Shown: positions 31,497-40,649 of the stretch, in pieces
How the letters are laid out: each line of letters begins with the position of its first letter
Numbering within the stretch: position 1 is the first letter of the stretch
From: Pararhizobium arenae
GTDB taxonomy: Bacteria; Pseudomonadota; Alphaproteobacteria; Rhizobiales; Rhizobiaceae
Assembly (NCBI RefSeq): GCF_001931685.1
Contig: NZ_MOOY01000010.1
Coordinates: 62,001-126,000, forward strand
Direction: 5' to 3'
DNA: 64,000 bases
The notes under the pieces: generated by a model
What the model saw: the letters and a program-made list of their open reading frames with translations, nothing else
Database searches by the model: none
Told to the model about the DNA's origin: nothing
Position numbers and translations under genes: made by a program

Positions 31497-34006
31497 CAAC
31501 TCACCTCCGGAAACAAACCGAGTACCCCGAAGGACGTCAGGGCCGTGATGACGAGGAAGTGCCAGTAGAGTACGACATTGCGCAGATCGGCATCGTAGTT
31601 TGCCGTCAATCGCCCCGTAAAACTCCCGGCCAGACAGTACAGCTGCATGATGATCGCGACGAGGCCGTGGAGAACCGTCCAGAGGCAAATCACCCAGACG
31701 ATCGCCGGATAGACATGAACGGTCGGCTGCATCCTGTGCAACGTTGGGCCAGCCAGCCCGGCAAGGCAGGCTGCGAGCGTGACAAAGACGGAACAAAACA
31801 GGCAGAGCCGTGCGAGCCGCAAACGATCTTTTGCATTGGCATGACGGGCCAGCAGCATGACAAGCCAGGCAATGGCAAAAAGCGCGACCGCCGCGAGCGG
31901 CCACACAACCCCCGGGCCGGGCAAGCCTGCGGTGAAATCGGGGTGGATCGTCCAGTAGAAGAAATAGCCGAACATCAGGCTGGCGAAGGCCGTTCCGTCT
32001 CCCGCCATGGTGATGAACATCGCCCACCAGCCGACAGAGGCCGGTCCGGATGCATAGACCGGTAGCGTTACGCCGAGGCCGATATCCCTTTCGTTTCGTT
32101 CTGGGATTTCACTGGTTCCCGTCCAAAGCCAGATCAGAATGGTGCCAAGCGTCACGATCCCGAAGAGCACCGTCAGCAGCCACCAGTGGAAGGTGAGCGC
32201 GATGAAGACGCCGCCCAACGAGAATGCCGAGACGATGGTGAGATAGGAGGTACCCCCGACGCGCAGGCATTGTAGCGGCTCGGCATCGAGCACCGATGTT
32301 ACAAGCGTTTCCCGTCGTCCATCCTGAGCGTCAGGAAGATAAAAACGGCCCTTCTTAATATCCTCGATCAGCCCCGGCTGATCCCAGAGCGGGTAGCGGC
32401 TGCTGATGATCGGGATAGAGCGCACGCCCCAGTTTTCCTCCGGTTCGCTGATCCACTCTAGCGTACCCGCATTCCAAGGGTTCATTTCTGCTTCGGGTTT
32501 CCGGCTCTTGGGGCGAAGGATGTCGATGACAATCAACGCAACGCCGCTAGCGAAGATAAAAGCGCCGACGGTGGAGATCAGGTTCAGGAGATCCCAGCCG
32601 ACCTCGGCAGGGTAGGTAAAAACCCGGCGTGGCATGCCGCGAAGGCCAGTCAGGTGCATGGGGAAGAAGCCAGTGTTGAATCCGATGAACATCAGCCAGA
32701 ACGCTATGCGGCCAATTCTGTCGGACAGCTTTCGGCCATCGATCAGCGGGTAGTAGTAATAGATTCCGGCGACCACCGGGAACAGCATGCCGCCGATCAG
32801 AACATAGTGCAGATGGGCGACGACGAAATAGGTGTCGTGCGCCTGCCAGTCGAAGGGCGCGAGCGCCACCATGACGCCGGTCAACCCGCCAATGACGAAA
32901 ATTGCAAGTCCGCCCGCCCCAAACAGCATGGGCAATGAAAAGATCACCCGCCCCGCCAGCATTGTGGCGATGAAGACGAAGATCTGCACGCCGGTTGGGA
33001 TGGCCACGGCTTCGGACGCCGCGGAAAAGAAGGCCAACGAAATCTGCGGCAGGCCGGTGGTGAACATGTGGTGCACCCAGAGGCCGAAGCTGAGAAAACC
33101 GGTGCCGACGGCCGCAAGCACAATCCAGGAGTAACCGACGATGGGTCGCTGAGCGAAGGTCGGAACGATCATCGCCATTAGGGCGATGGCTGGCAGGAAG
33201 ATGATATAAACCTCCGGATGACCGAAAATCCAGAAGAGGTGTTGCCAGAGAAGCGGATCGCCGCCGCGCTCCGCATCGAAGAACGGCCAGTCAAACATCC
33301 TTTCCATTTCGAAGAGTATGTCGCCGGCGATCAGCGGCGGAAAGGCAAACAAGATCATTCCTGCGACGATTAAGAGATACCAGGCAAATAAAGGCATCAT
33401 GTTGATGCGCATGCCGGGTGCGCGGCACTTCATGATGCCGACGATAAGCTCGACAGCCGCAGCGATGGAGGCGACCTCGATGAAGGACAGGCCGAGCAGC
33501 CAGATATCCGCTCCGATGCCCGAATATTCCTTGTCGGTCGCAAGCGGCGGATACATGAACCAGCCCGAATTGGGAGCCGCGTTGAAAAAAATTGAGCCGC
33601 AGACGAAGACGCCACCGAGTGCGAAACTCCAGAAACCGAATGCAGATAGCCGAGGGAAGGGCAGTTCGCGGGCTCCCAGCATCGAGGGCAAAAGGAAGAT
33701 GGCCACGGCCTCGAAGATCGGCACGGCAAACAGAAACATCATCACCGTGCCGTGGAGCGTGAAGGCCTGATTGAAGAGGTCGGCGGACAGAAAGTCATTG
33801 TCCGGAACGGCAAGCTGCAGACGGACGAGGAGAGCAAGAACGCCAGCGAACAGCATAAAGATGAAGGCGGCTGATCCGTACCATAGGCCGATCTGGGTGT
33901 TGTTTACCGAAGTCCAGTAGCGCCATCCCTTCGGGTTGGCCCAGACGCGGCGCAGTTCGTCTTCCTGCGTCTCTGCCATGTCTTTCGAGGTTGTGCCGTT
34001 TGTCAT
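31496..34006 (-). CDS. cytochrome c oxidase fused subunit I+III
   Basis: An 836-residue fusion. Residues 1 to about 550 are haem-copper oxidase subunit I, with the binuclear-centre motif WIFGHPEVYIIFLP (about 255-268), HDTYFVVAHLHYVL and the haem ligand His residues. Residues about 640-836 are subunit III (GWWAMFITMAGDGTAFASLMFGYFFYWTIHP onward). It reduces oxygen to water and pumps protons at the inner membrane. The fused form is typical of this caa3 class. The start at 34006 overlaps the coxB stop (ATGA). The linker (about 550-640) has soluble character. Confidence 0.93.
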   Translation of the reverse strand: MTNGTTSKDMAETQEDELRRVWANPKGWRYWTSVNNTQIGLWYGSAAFIFMLFAGVLALLVRLQLAVPDNDFLSADLFNQAFTLHGTVMMFLFAVPIFEAVAIFLLPSMLGARELPFPRLSAFGFWSFALGGVFVCGSIFFNAAPNSGWFMYPPLATDKEYSGIGADIWLLGLSFIEVASIAAAVELIVGIMKCRAPGMRINMMPLFAWYLLIVAGMILFAFPPLIAGDILFEMERMFDWPFFDAERGGDPLLWQHLFWIFGHPEVYIIFLPAIALMAMIVPTFAQRPIVGYSWIVLAAVGTGFLSFGLWVHHMFTTGLPQISLAFFSAASEAVAIPTGVQIFVFIATMLAGRVIFSLPMLFGAGGLAIFVIGGLTGVMVALAPFDWQAHDTYFVVAHLHYVLIGGMLFPVVAGIYYYYPLIDGRKLSDRIGRIAFWLMFIGFNTGFFPMHLTGLRGMPRRVFTYPAEVGWDLLNLISTVGAFIFASGVALIVIDILRPKSRKPEAEMNPWNAGTLEWISEPEENWGVRSIPIISSRYPLWDQPGLIEDIKKGRFYLPDAQDGRRETLVTSVLDAEPLQCLRVGGTSYLTIVSAFSLGGVFIALTFHWWLLTVLFGIVTLGTILIWLWTGTSEIPERNERDIGLGVTLPVYASGPASVGWWAMFITMAGDGTAFASLMFGYFFYWTIHPDFTAGLPGPGVVWPLAAVALFAIAWLVMLLARHANAKDRLRLARLCLFCSVFVTLAACLAGLAGPTLHRMQPTVHVYPAIVWVICLWTVLHGLVAIIMQLYCLAGSFTGRLTANYDADLRNVVLYWHFLVITALTSFGVLGLFPEVS

Positions 34007-35055
34007 TTTAGCCCCCCGAGATAGCGGGCCATCTCATCGATCTCCTGCTGAGGCAGCATGTCGAAGGCCGGCATTTTTGCGCCAGGCTTGACGGAGATGG
34101 GAGACCGGATGAAGCGGGCGATATTCTCCACCGTGTTGTCAAGCGTTCCGGCGCCGATGGATTGGCGAGCCCCAACCAGGGTGAGGTCCGGCGCGGTTGC
34201 GCCGCCGCTTTCCTCACCGCGAAGCGAATGACAGCCGAGACATCCGTGGCGACGAATCAACGCCTGGCCAATGTCGGTGGTTCTTTCGTGGCCGGCGATT
34301 TGGCGATGCCGCCATGCCTCGAATTCTTTCCGCTCCATGACGACGACTGAAAAAGCCATGTAGGCATGGGAGGTGCCGCAGAATTCGGCGCAAGGCCCCC
34401 GGTAGGTTCCGGTGCGTTTGGGCGTGAGTGTCAGGAAATTGGTCCTGCCGGGGATCATATCCATCTTGCCCCCAAGCGCAGGAATCCAGAATGAATGTAT
34501 GACATCCGTCGCATCAAGCGCAAAAGTCGCCGGCTGACCTACAGGCAAGCGAATTTCATTGGCGGTCTCGAAGGGCGGGTCGCCATTTGTCCCAAGATAC
34601 CGAACGCGCCACCAGAACTGCTTCGCTGTCACCTCGATCACCCCTTCTTTTTGGATGGCGGGGTTCCAAGGCCGGATTGCCGGCATCAACCACATGGCAT
34701 AGCCGAGCAGACCGAGCAGCACGATGACCGGAAAGGCGACGCCACCCCAACTGATAAGGGCGTTGGCACGCTCCGGCGTCCATGAGTTTGCTCGATGCCG
34801 CGCAGCGTAGATAAAGAGAGCCGTAACACTGACCCATATCAAGGCGCCACCGGCGACCATAACGACGAACAGGCGATAGACCGCTTCCGCCTCGTCTCCG
34901 GCGGGATCGAGTGCGGATTGCTGGCCCGTGCAGCCCACGAGAATAAGCGCGGTAAAGGGAAAAAGACTTCGCAGGATAGTTGGAGCCTCCTTCGCTGGAC
35001 GTCTTACCCTGCGATATGGAGCGGGGTAGCGTACTGACAAGACCGTCTTGAGCAC
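34003..35055 (-). CDS. coxB: cytochrome c oxidase subunit II with cytochrome c domain
   Basis: A 350-residue subunit II of a caa3-type oxidase. A lipobox (LILVGCTG, about residues 36-43) and two membrane helices (about 60-83, 100-122) precede the CuA domain, with ligands in DVIHSFW and CAEFCGTSHAYM (about 223-234). The C-terminal cytochrome c domain has CLGCH (about 270-274) and a Met in AKMPAF. The listed start is a GTG at 35055. A strong AAGGAGG sits in front of ATC-CTG codons at about 34980, just before the lipoprotein signal, so the true start may be non-standard. First gene of the oxidase operon. Confidence 0.9.
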   Translation of the reverse strand: MLKTVLSVRYPAPYRRVRRPAKEAPTILRSLFPFTALILVGCTGQQSALDPAGDEAEAVYRLFVVMVAGGALIWVSVTALFIYAARHRANSWTPERANALISWGGVAFPVIVLLGLLGYAMWLMPAIRPWNPAIQKEGVIEVTAKQFWWRVRYLGTNGDPPFETANEIRLPVGQPATFALDATDVIHSFWIPALGGKMDMIPGRTNFLTLTPKRTGTYRGPCAEFCGTSHAYMAFSVVVMERKEFEAWRHRQIAGHERTTDIGQALIRRHGCLGCHSLRGEESGGATAPDLTLVGARQSIGAGTLDNTVENIARFIRSPISVKPGAKMPAFDMLPQQEIDEMARYLGGLK

Positions 35056-35140
35056 AGTTTGCGGATGAGGGCATGACCTGGTCGCTCAGTCCCAGCATCT
35101 GATGTGCTCATCCATCAGGGAAGTCCGTCGATCTCCCCCG

Positions 35141-35165
35141 GGAACAAACCTCCAGCCTCGCAGTT
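35141..35165 (+). promoter_or_regulatory. possible GSR promoter of katE
   Basis: GGAAC (35141-35145), 16 bases, AGTT (35162-35165), 48 bases before the katE start. The position fits; the -10 variant AGTT is weaker than consensus. The genus-level control of katE by the general stress response makes it plausible. Confidence 0.5.
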
Positions 35166-35212
35166 GCGTGAGATGAACCTTCATCAGCAACATCGTCTCG
35201 CCGGAGTGCTCC

Positions 35213-37363
35213 ATGCCGAAAAAAACCGCCGTAAAATCTGCCGCGTCAAAAGCAGAAACCGTCACAATCCACGACCAAAAACTGCAGCGAGGGGCCGGCG
35301 GGGAGCTTCATCAAATTGCTGAGGGGGATACACCGATCCTGACGACATCCCAAGGGGGACCGGTTTCCGACGATCAGAACACCCTTCGCGTGGGTGCCCG
35401 CGGCCCGGCGCTGATAGACGACTTCCATTTCCGTGAGAAAATCTTCCACTTCGACCATGAGCGAATTCCTGAGCGGGTGGTGCATGCTCGGGGTTACGGC
35501 GCCCACGGGTTTTTCGAGACCTACGATTCACTGGCAGCCTACACACGGGCCGACCTTTTCCAGCGGCCGGGGGAAAAGACGCCGGTGTTCGTTCGGTTCT
35601 CGACGGTCGCGGGCAACAAGGGCTCCGCGGATCTCGCGCGCGATGTGCGCGGCTTTGCTGTTAAGTTCTACACGCAGGAAGGCAATTGGGACCTAGTCGG
35701 AAACAACATTCCGGTTTTCTTTATCCAGGACCCGATCAAGTTCCCCGATGTCGTCCACGCCGCCAAGCAGGAGCCGGACCGTGCCTTCCCGCAAGCACAG
35801 ACCGCTCACGACAACTTCTGGGACTTCATCTCGCTGACGCCTGAGAGCATGCACATGATCATGTGGATCATGTCGGACCGCACCATCCCGCGTTCCTTCC
35901 GCTTCATGGAAGGGTTCGGCGTTCATACCTTCCGGTTCGTCAATGCCAAGGATCAATCGACCTTCGTCAAGTTTCACTGGAAGCCAAAACTGGGCCTGCA
36001 ATCCGTCGCCTGGAACGAGGCGGTTAAAATCAATGGCGCAGACCCGGACTTCCACCGGCGCGATCTCTGGCAGTCGATCCAGTCCGGCAACTTTCCGGAA
36101 TGGGAACTGTGCGTCCAACTGTTCGACCAGGACTTTGCCGATAGCTTCGACTTCGACATCCTGGACCCAACAAAGATCATTCCTGAGGAAGTGTTGCCGG
36201 TACAGCCGATCGGTCGTTTGGTCCTCGATCGGATGCCGGACAACTTCTTCGCTGAAACGGAGCAGGTTGCGTTCATGACCCAGAACGTGCCGCCCGGGAT
36301 CGACTTCAGCAATGATCCTCTTCTGCAAGGTCGCAATTTCTCCTACCTCGACACGCAGCTCAAGCGTCTGGGTGGACCAAACTTCACGCACCTTCCGATC
36401 AATGCGCCGAAATGTCCGTTCCACAATTTCCAGCAGGACGGCCACATGGCGATGCGAAATCCCGTCGGCCGAACGAACTACCAGCCGAACTCGCGCAATG
36501 AAGGCCCTAGGGAGTCGCCGCTGAAGGGCTACCGGCATTTTCCGGCTGAAGAACAAGGTCCGAAGATCCGTCTCCGCCCGGAAAGCTTTGCCGATCATTA
36601 CAGTCAGGCGCGTCAGTTCTACATCAGTCAGACGCCGCCCGAGCAGCGGCATATCGCAATGGCGCTCACCTTCGAACTCAGCAAAGTCGAAGCGGTGGTC
36701 ATTCGTGAACGCATGGTCGCGCATCTGATGAACATCGATGAGACGCTGGCAACGACAGTTGCACAAAAGCTGGGCTTCCAGTCCATGCCGAAACCGGCCG
36801 ATGCGGCCATGCCGACCCGTCAGGACCTGGAGCCTTCGCCAGCGCTGAGCATCGCCGAACGCGGTCCCCAGCGATTTGAAGGCCGCAAACTCGGGATCCT
36901 GATCACGGACGGCGTCGATGCTAAGCTTTTGAAAGGCTTGAGCGCGGCCATCACCAAAGCGAATGCTGTATTCGAACTGATCGCCCCGAAGGTTGGTGGC
37001 GTTACGGCATCCGACGGCTCGTTCATCGAAGCGCATCACATGATCGACGGTGGGCCGTCCGTCCTGTTTGATGCGGTGGCAATCCTGTCATCGACCGCTG
37101 CGATCGACGATTTGGTAAAGGAGGCGACAGCCCGAGATTTTGTCGCTGACGCTTTCCAGCACTGCAAGTACATCGGCTACGACCCATCGGCACTCCCCCT
37201 CATGGAAAAGGCTGGAATCGCAGATGCTTTGGACGAAGGCGTCCTTGCTTTGCCAGGCGAGGAAGGACTTTCGGCGTTCGTCACCGAGCTTGGCAAACTG
37301 CGCGTTTGGGGTCGCGAACCATCCGTGAAACTCGGCAAAGCCTCGCCACCAATCAAGGGGTGA
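35213..37363 (+). CDS. katE: large-subunit catalase (HPII type)
   Basis: A 716-residue clade-2 haem catalase that breaks down hydrogen peroxide in the cytoplasm. The catalytic His is in [12 protein letters not shown] (residue 91), the Asn in [12 protein letters not shown] (about 162-174) and the haem-ligand Tyr in [12 protein letters not shown] (about 378). The C-terminal flavodoxin/DJ-1-like domain (about 560-716, [11 protein letters not shown] onward) marks the large-subunit class. The ATG at 35213 has CCGGAG before it. It stands alone, divergent from the oxidase operon, with a possible GSR promoter. It is the second catalase of the window, unrelated to the manganese enzyme. Confidence 0.95.
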   Translation: MPKKTAVKSAASKAETVTIHDQKLQRGAGGELHQIAEGDTPILTTSQGGPVSDDQNTLRVGARGPALIDDFHFREKIFHFDHERIPERVVHARGYGAHGFFETYDSLAAYTRADLFQRPGEKTPVFVRFSTVAGNKGSADLARDVRGFAVKFYTQEGNWDLVGNNIPVFFIQDPIKFPDVVHAAKQEPDRAFPQAQTAHDNFWDFISLTPESMHMIMWIMSDRTIPRSFRFMEGFGVHTFRFVNAKDQSTFVKFHWKPKLGLQSVAWNEAVKINGADPDFHRRDLWQSIQSGNFPEWELCVQLFDQDFADSFDFDILDPTKIIPEEVLPVQPIGRLVLDRMPDNFFAETEQVAFMTQNVPPGIDFSNDPLLQGRNFSYLDTQLKRLGGPNFTHLPINAPKCPFHNFQQDGHMAMRNPVGRTNYQPNSRNEGPRESPLKGYRHFPAEEQGPKIRLRPESFADHYSQARQFYISQTPPEQRHIAMALTFELSKVEAVVIRERMVAHLMNIDETLATTVAQKLGFQSMPKPADAAMPTRQDLEPSPALSIAERGPQRFEGRKLGILITDGVDAKLLKGLSAAITKANAVFELIAPKVGGVTASDGSFIEAHHMIDGGPSVLFDAVAILSSTAAIDDLVKEATARDFVADAFQHCKYIGYDPSALPLMEKAGIADALDEGVLALPGEEGLSAFVTELGKLRVWGREPSVKLGKASPPIKG

Positions 37364-37750
37364 GTGCCGCCCAGGTCACTGTTCCGTGCCGGCGTTCCTC
37401 AACATCGGCGGGGCCTCTATGCAAGGTCGGCGTCGTCGGCGCGGACCTTGCAAGCGGGCTCTTCGACGCCGCGCAGCGGCCGATGGCCGGGGTTTGTTCC
37501 GCAAAACTGTTACGTGACAGTGGATTCTGTTGAACTGGAAATCGAGCCGAACAGCGGGCACAGCATTTCGCAGACGGGGCCGAAAATGCTGTGCCCCTTC
37601 TTCATCGGACATTGCCGAGTTCGACGAGCCCTCAGTCAGTCGGTTTCCCGGGCTTTCAGATCTTTCGCCTGTGATTTGCGAAGGTCCGTCATGATGTCGA
37701 TGACGGTCGAAGCCGGGGATTCCCGGCCTTGCCGCCCCTCGTAGCGTTCA

Positions 37751-37790
37751 TATTGTCAGCCTGGGGGACATATCGTCAGCATGGGGGACC
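37751..37790. repeat. tandem 20-base repeat, possible insertion-sequence end
   Basis: Two adjacent 20-base units (37751-37770 and 37771-37790) match at 17 of 20 positions and share GTCAGC-N1-TGGGGGAC. Repeated units of this kind occur at the ends of IS21-type elements. No transposase is present, so this would be a solo end or a remnant. Confidence 0.35.
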
Positions 37791-37957
37791 AGCGCTGCTG
37801 TCCTGCGATATAGCTTGTGCGCCTAGGCGCCTTTAGCAAACGACGACGGCGTCCTCACCATCTCAAGCAAGACAGCTTTTTGCGCTGGTCAATAATGAGC
37901 TTGGAATACAACGGTCCGTGTTTGCCTTTATAGCGGACCGGATAATGTGACATTCGC

Positions 37958-37982
37958 GGAACCTTTAGCGGCTGCCTTGGTT
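37958..37982 (+). promoter_or_regulatory. GSR (sigma-EcfG) promoter-like element
   Basis: GGAAC (37958-37962), 16 bases, GGTT (37979-37982). The next gene on this strand starts at 38126, which would give a leader of about 135 bases. The small-protein/exonuclease module then follows. Confidence 0.5.
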
Positions 37983-38125
37983 CAAAATCGAGATCACGGC
38001 GTGTCAATCGGACGTGACGGGGATGGTGAACGCAGCGGTTTTTCCGATTTCTCGCTGCGGGCAACGAAACGCCAGGCGAGCGTCTAACCTGTCCGTCGTG
38101 ATCTCATCCCATGGAAGGAATCCAC

Positions 38126-38317
38126 ATGATTGATCCACCGACCAAGCAGCCAGGAGATCCCACACGCACGGTCGAGCTCAACCAAACCGTAGATTACGCC
38201 GTCCAATTGCTTCTCGAGGAAGCGCATCTTGTCGGATGGCAGCGCATCGAGTTCCTCACTGCAATCATGGAGGCCGCCAGCGCGCAACTTTCGGCGCTGG
38301 AACCGGAGGGTGGATGA
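38126..38317 (+). CDS. hypothetical protein, 63 aa
   Basis: A 63-residue soluble protein with a proline-rich start (MIDPPTKQPGDPTRT) and two predicted helices: VELNQTVDYAVQLLLEEAHL (about residues 16-35) and RIEFLTAIMEAASAQL (about 40-55). The ATG at 38126 has GAAGGAAT upstream. It lies 40 bases before the 58-residue stress protein gene and downstream of a GSR-like promoter. No family was recognised; the helical pair resembles other small rhizobial proteins in this window. Confidence 0.55.
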   Translation: MIDPPTKQPGDPTRTVELNQTVDYAVQLLLEEAHLVGWQRIEFLTAIMEAASAQLSALEPEGG

Positions 38318-38357
38318 TTATCAGAGGGTCACCCAGGAACTTCACAAGGAGACGAAA

Positions 38358-38534
38358 ATGAGCAAGCGGGAATTGATAGATACCGGGACTGACAAGCGGT
38401 ATGTTCGTCGGGATGAGGATGGAAAATTCAAGGAATCCGTTGATGTCGGGCGCTCGCTGTCCGCCGACAAACGCCGAAGCGCTGCCCATGATGCAAAGCC
38501 GGGTGAAGGTGACAAGGGCGATCACAAGCGGTGA
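38358..38534 (+). CDS. small hydrophilic protein next to exonuclease III
   Basis: A 58-residue, very hydrophilic, basic protein: MSKRELIDTGTDKRYVRRDE at the start, ESVDVGRSLSADKRR in the middle and a Gly/Asp/Lys tail (GEGDKGDHKR). It is probably disordered or nucleic-acid associated, judging by composition only. The ATG at 38358 has AAGGAGA upstream. The exonuclease III-like gene starts three bases after its stop. The same pairing occurs at 55113-55220, where the small gene has lost its 5' half, so the two genes have moved or been duplicated together. Confidence 0.65.
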   Translation: MSKRELIDTGTDKRYVRRDEDGKFKESVDVGRSLSADKRRSAAHDAKPGEGDKGDHKR

Positions 38535-38537
38535 CCC

Positions 38538-39341
38538 GTGAAGATTGCGACCTATAACGTCAATGGCGTAAACGGCCGGCTGGATGTGCTGCTCCGCTGG
38601 CTGGCCGAAGCTTCTCCAGATATCGTATGCCTTCAGGAGTTGAAGGCTCCCGACAACAAGTTTCCGATCCAGGCTATCGAGCAAGCAGGATATGGTGCGG
38701 TCTGGCATGGGCAGAAGTCTTGGAATGGCGTTGCAATTTTGTCGAAAGGCGGGGAGCCGTTGCTCACCCGAAAAGGCCTTCCAGGCGATTTTGAAGCATC
38801 CCAAAGCCGATATATCGAAGCTGCCGTTGCCGGAATGGTGATCGGCTGTCTCTATCTTCCAAATGGCAACCCATATCCGGGGCCCAAGTTCGAATACAAA
38901 CTTGAGTGGTTCAACCGGCTGACAGATTATGCAGCAGAACTTTTGGAACTTGAGGTTCCTGTCGTCCTTGCTGGCGATTTCAACGTCATGCCGACAGAGC
39001 TCGACGTTTACAAGCCCGAACGCTGGACTGATGACGCTTTGTTTCGCATCGAGGTTCGCGAAGCATATTGGCGCTTGGTCAGCCAGGGTTGGACGGATGC
39101 CTTGCGAGAATTGCATCCGGGCGAGCGCATCTACACTTTCTGGGACTATTTTCGAAATGCATTTGGTCGGGATGCCGGTCTGCGGATCGATCACTTCCTG
39201 TTAAGCCCGGGTGTTGCGACCTGGCTGGTGAAGGCTGAGGTCGACCGGAAGGTCCGGGGCTGGGAGCATACCAGCGACCATGCGCCGGCATGGATTGAAT
39301 TATCTGATAGGCCGATCAGAAGGAGGAAACACAATGGCTGA
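38538..39341 (+). CDS. xth: exodeoxyribonuclease III family enzyme
   Basis: A 267-residue exonuclease III/AP endonuclease-family protein that cleaves DNA at abasic sites and degrades from 3' ends. The family motifs are complete: ATYNVNGVN (about residues 4-12), LQELKAPD with the metal-binding Glu (about 32-39), the YLPNGNP segment, AGDFNVMP (about 151-158) and the closing HTSDHAPAW with the catalytic His. The start is a GTG, three bases after the small hydrophilic protein gene. The 71-residue gene overlaps its 3' end. A paralogue lies at 55227. Confidence 0.88.
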   Translation: MKIATYNVNGVNGRLDVLLRWLAEASPDIVCLQELKAPDNKFPIQAIEQAGYGAVWHGQKSWNGVAILSKGGEPLLTRKGLPGDFEASQSRYIEAAVAGMVIGCLYLPNGNPYPGPKFEYKLEWFNRLTDYAAELLELEVPVVLAGDFNVMPTELDVYKPERWTDDALFRIEVREAYWRLVSQGWTDALRELHPGERIYTFWDYFRNAFGRDAGLRIDHFLLSPGVATWLVKAEVDRKVRGWEHTSDHAPAWIELSDRPIRRRKHNG

Positions 39342-39549
39342 GGATTGGAGAGCCAAACTGCGTCTCGACCTTGAGGACCTTGTCGATGAAGCCGTCGTGA
39401 GCGGGGTGGAGCAGGCAGATGTTTTTGCGGCGATTGAGGAAGAACTCTCTCGTCTGCGTCGAGCACTTGATCACGATCCGGACCCTGCTGATGATACTAC
39501 CATGCGTGTTGTCGATGACCCCGCCAATGACTGGCCCGGCGCAACCTGA
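39334..39549 (+). CDS. acidic hypothetical protein, 71 aa
   Basis: A 71-residue, strongly acidic protein. Two helices are predicted (about residues 5-24 and 29-44, FAAIEEELSRLRRAL), followed by a disordered Asp/Pro-rich tail (DHDPDPADD). The ATG at 39334 has AAGGAGGAA upstream and overlaps the end of the exonuclease gene by eight bases, so it is probably in the same operon. No family was recognised. The pattern would suit a small binding partner. Confidence 0.6.
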   Translation: MAEDWRAKLRLDLEDLVDEAVVSGVEQADVFAAIEEELSRLRRALDHDPDPADDTTMRVVDDPANDWPGAT

Positions 39550-39650
39550 TCGTTCGCATTTTATTAAGTTTGTTCGCAAAGAGTCATGGCGACGGGACGA
39601 TCTAAATCCGGATCGACGAGTTTAATTCGGACTTGCAGAAGGAAACGGCC

Positions 39651-40052
39651 ATGTGCTCTCGTACCGTTCTCATTGTTGAAGACGAACCGCTTATCAGAAT
39701 GATGCTTGCCGACGCGCTCTGCAACGAGGGCTATTCGGTCATTGAAGCCGCAACCGCACTGGAGGCAATTGCCGTTCTAGGGACCAAGGAAGTTCGCGCA
39801 GTGGTCACTGACATCGACATGCCGGGCGGGCTGAGCGGCCTTGATCTAACACGTTATGTGGCCTCGTACCGCAAGGGACTTCCTGTGATCGTCACGTCCG
39901 GCGGGCATCTTCTGAGGCAGGAGGAGCTTCCAGACAACGCTCGGTTCATAGCGAAGCCATACAAACTGCGCCAAATCCTCGACATGCTGCTTGAGATACT
40001 CGCGGCTGGCGCAAGCGCCGAGGCCAACGTCAGTCGTCTTCGTGTAGCCTAA
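39651..40052 (+). CDS. stand-alone receiver (CheY-like) protein
   Basis: A 133-residue single-domain response regulator. The acidic pocket is LIVEDEPLI (about residues 6-14), the phospho-acceptor Asp is in VVTDIDMPGG (about 50-59) and the switch Lys in IAKPYK. No output domain is present, so it probably acts on a kinase, phosphotransfer protein or binding partner, as do other alphaproteobacterial single-domain receivers. The ATG at 39651 has AGAAGGAAAC before it; a TTG at 39633 in the same frame is less likely. No kinase is adjacent. Confidence 0.85.
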   Translation: MCSRTVLIVEDEPLIRMMLADALCNEGYSVIEAATALEAIAVLGTKEVRAVVTDIDMPGGLSGLDLTRYVASYRKGLPVIVTSGGHLLRQEELPDNARFIAKPYKLRQILDMLLEILAAGASAEANVSRLRVA

Positions 40053-40062
40053 AACCCAGCAC

Positions 40063-40085
40063 GGCGCCCGAAAGCGAAGGGCGCC
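40063..40085. terminator. hairpin between convergent genes
   Basis: A seven-base GC-only inverted repeat (GGCGCCC 40063-40069 with GGGCGCC 40079-40085) separates the convergent receiver and 73-residue genes. It lacks a T-run, so it is a weak two-way terminator candidate. Confidence 0.4.
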
Positions 40086-40147
40086 AGTGCCGTTGGACAA
40101 CTCGTGCCCGAAACGGTTTTGAGCGAACGTCGACGGTCACCGTAAAC

Positions 40148-40369
40148 TCAGGCCAGCAGGTCGGCGAGAGCCTTATGTTGGGAAACCGCGCGTTTCAGCG
40201 ATGGGACGGTGTCGTTGCCTTCTCGAAACAGATTTATGATGACGGCGGCGGCCAGGCTGACATCTGGACTGCCTTTTGGCAGCCCGTGGGTCACGCGCCA
40301 CTCCTCCAGCACAGTGTCGACAACTTCCAACTCCGCTGGGCCAAAAGTCGTTTCAAAAAATGCACGCAT
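40148..40369 (-). CDS. hypothetical protein, 73 aa
   Basis: A 73-residue soluble protein, helical throughout: FFETTFGPAELEVVDTVLEEW (about residues 4-24), the loop THGLPKGSPD, and AAAVIINLFREGN plus a C-terminal helix. Its pattern (LEVVDTVLEEW then an INLFREG helix) resembles the 71-residue protein at 51089-51304 (DVLFSALEVW, MLGLFKSG), so both probably belong to one small rhizobial family. The function is unknown. The ATG at 40369 has a weak site. Confidence 0.55.
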   Translation of the reverse strand: MRAFFETTFGPAELEVVDTVLEEWRVTHGLPKGSPDVSLAAAVIINLFREGNDTVPSLKRAVSQHKALADLLA

Positions 40370-40574
40370 GACAGTCTATCGATACTCCCGTTTGACCGCC
40401 ACCATTTGGGCTGGCTTTTGCAGCCTTCAAGGGCAGTGGACGACAAAAAGGGAGTCACCCCAGACATTTAGTGAAAAAATTTTAGTTCGCTGATTCACCT
40501 TATGATTTCTCAAATTTTTCAGGTTTTTTCGAAAAGCAGACGGTTTGGCGAGACTTGACTCTTGTCACGCTACG

Positions 40575-40589
40575 GAACAGAAAGTGAAC
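40575..40589 (+). promoter_or_regulatory. LexA (SOS) box
   Basis: GAAC (40575-40578), seven bases, GAAC (40586-40589) match the alphaproteobacterial LexA operator GAAC/GTTC-N7-GAAC/GTTC exactly. It lies 60-75 bases before imuA and predicts DNA-damage induction of the imuA-imuB-dnaE2 operon. Confidence 0.8.
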
Positions 40590-40649
40590 ATCTGCATTCA
40601 AGGGACATGAAGTCCACGAACAACACGCGCCTATGGAGGTCCGTGAACA

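Larger units (their letters stand above)
37364..38125. other. long intergenic stretch, relics possible
   Basis: No intact gene. Open frames at 37364-37744 (+) and 37855-38064 (-) lack ribosome sites and recognisable sequence. It contains a tandem 20-base repeat at 37751-37790, resembling insertion-sequence ends, and a GSR-like promoter at 37958-37982 directed at the small gene at 38126. Confidence 0.35.

Noticed and set aside
35693-37039. 448-residue frame opposite katE
   Set aside because: A long antisense frame created by the codon bias of katE; no start site or domain. Common in GC-rich coding sequence.
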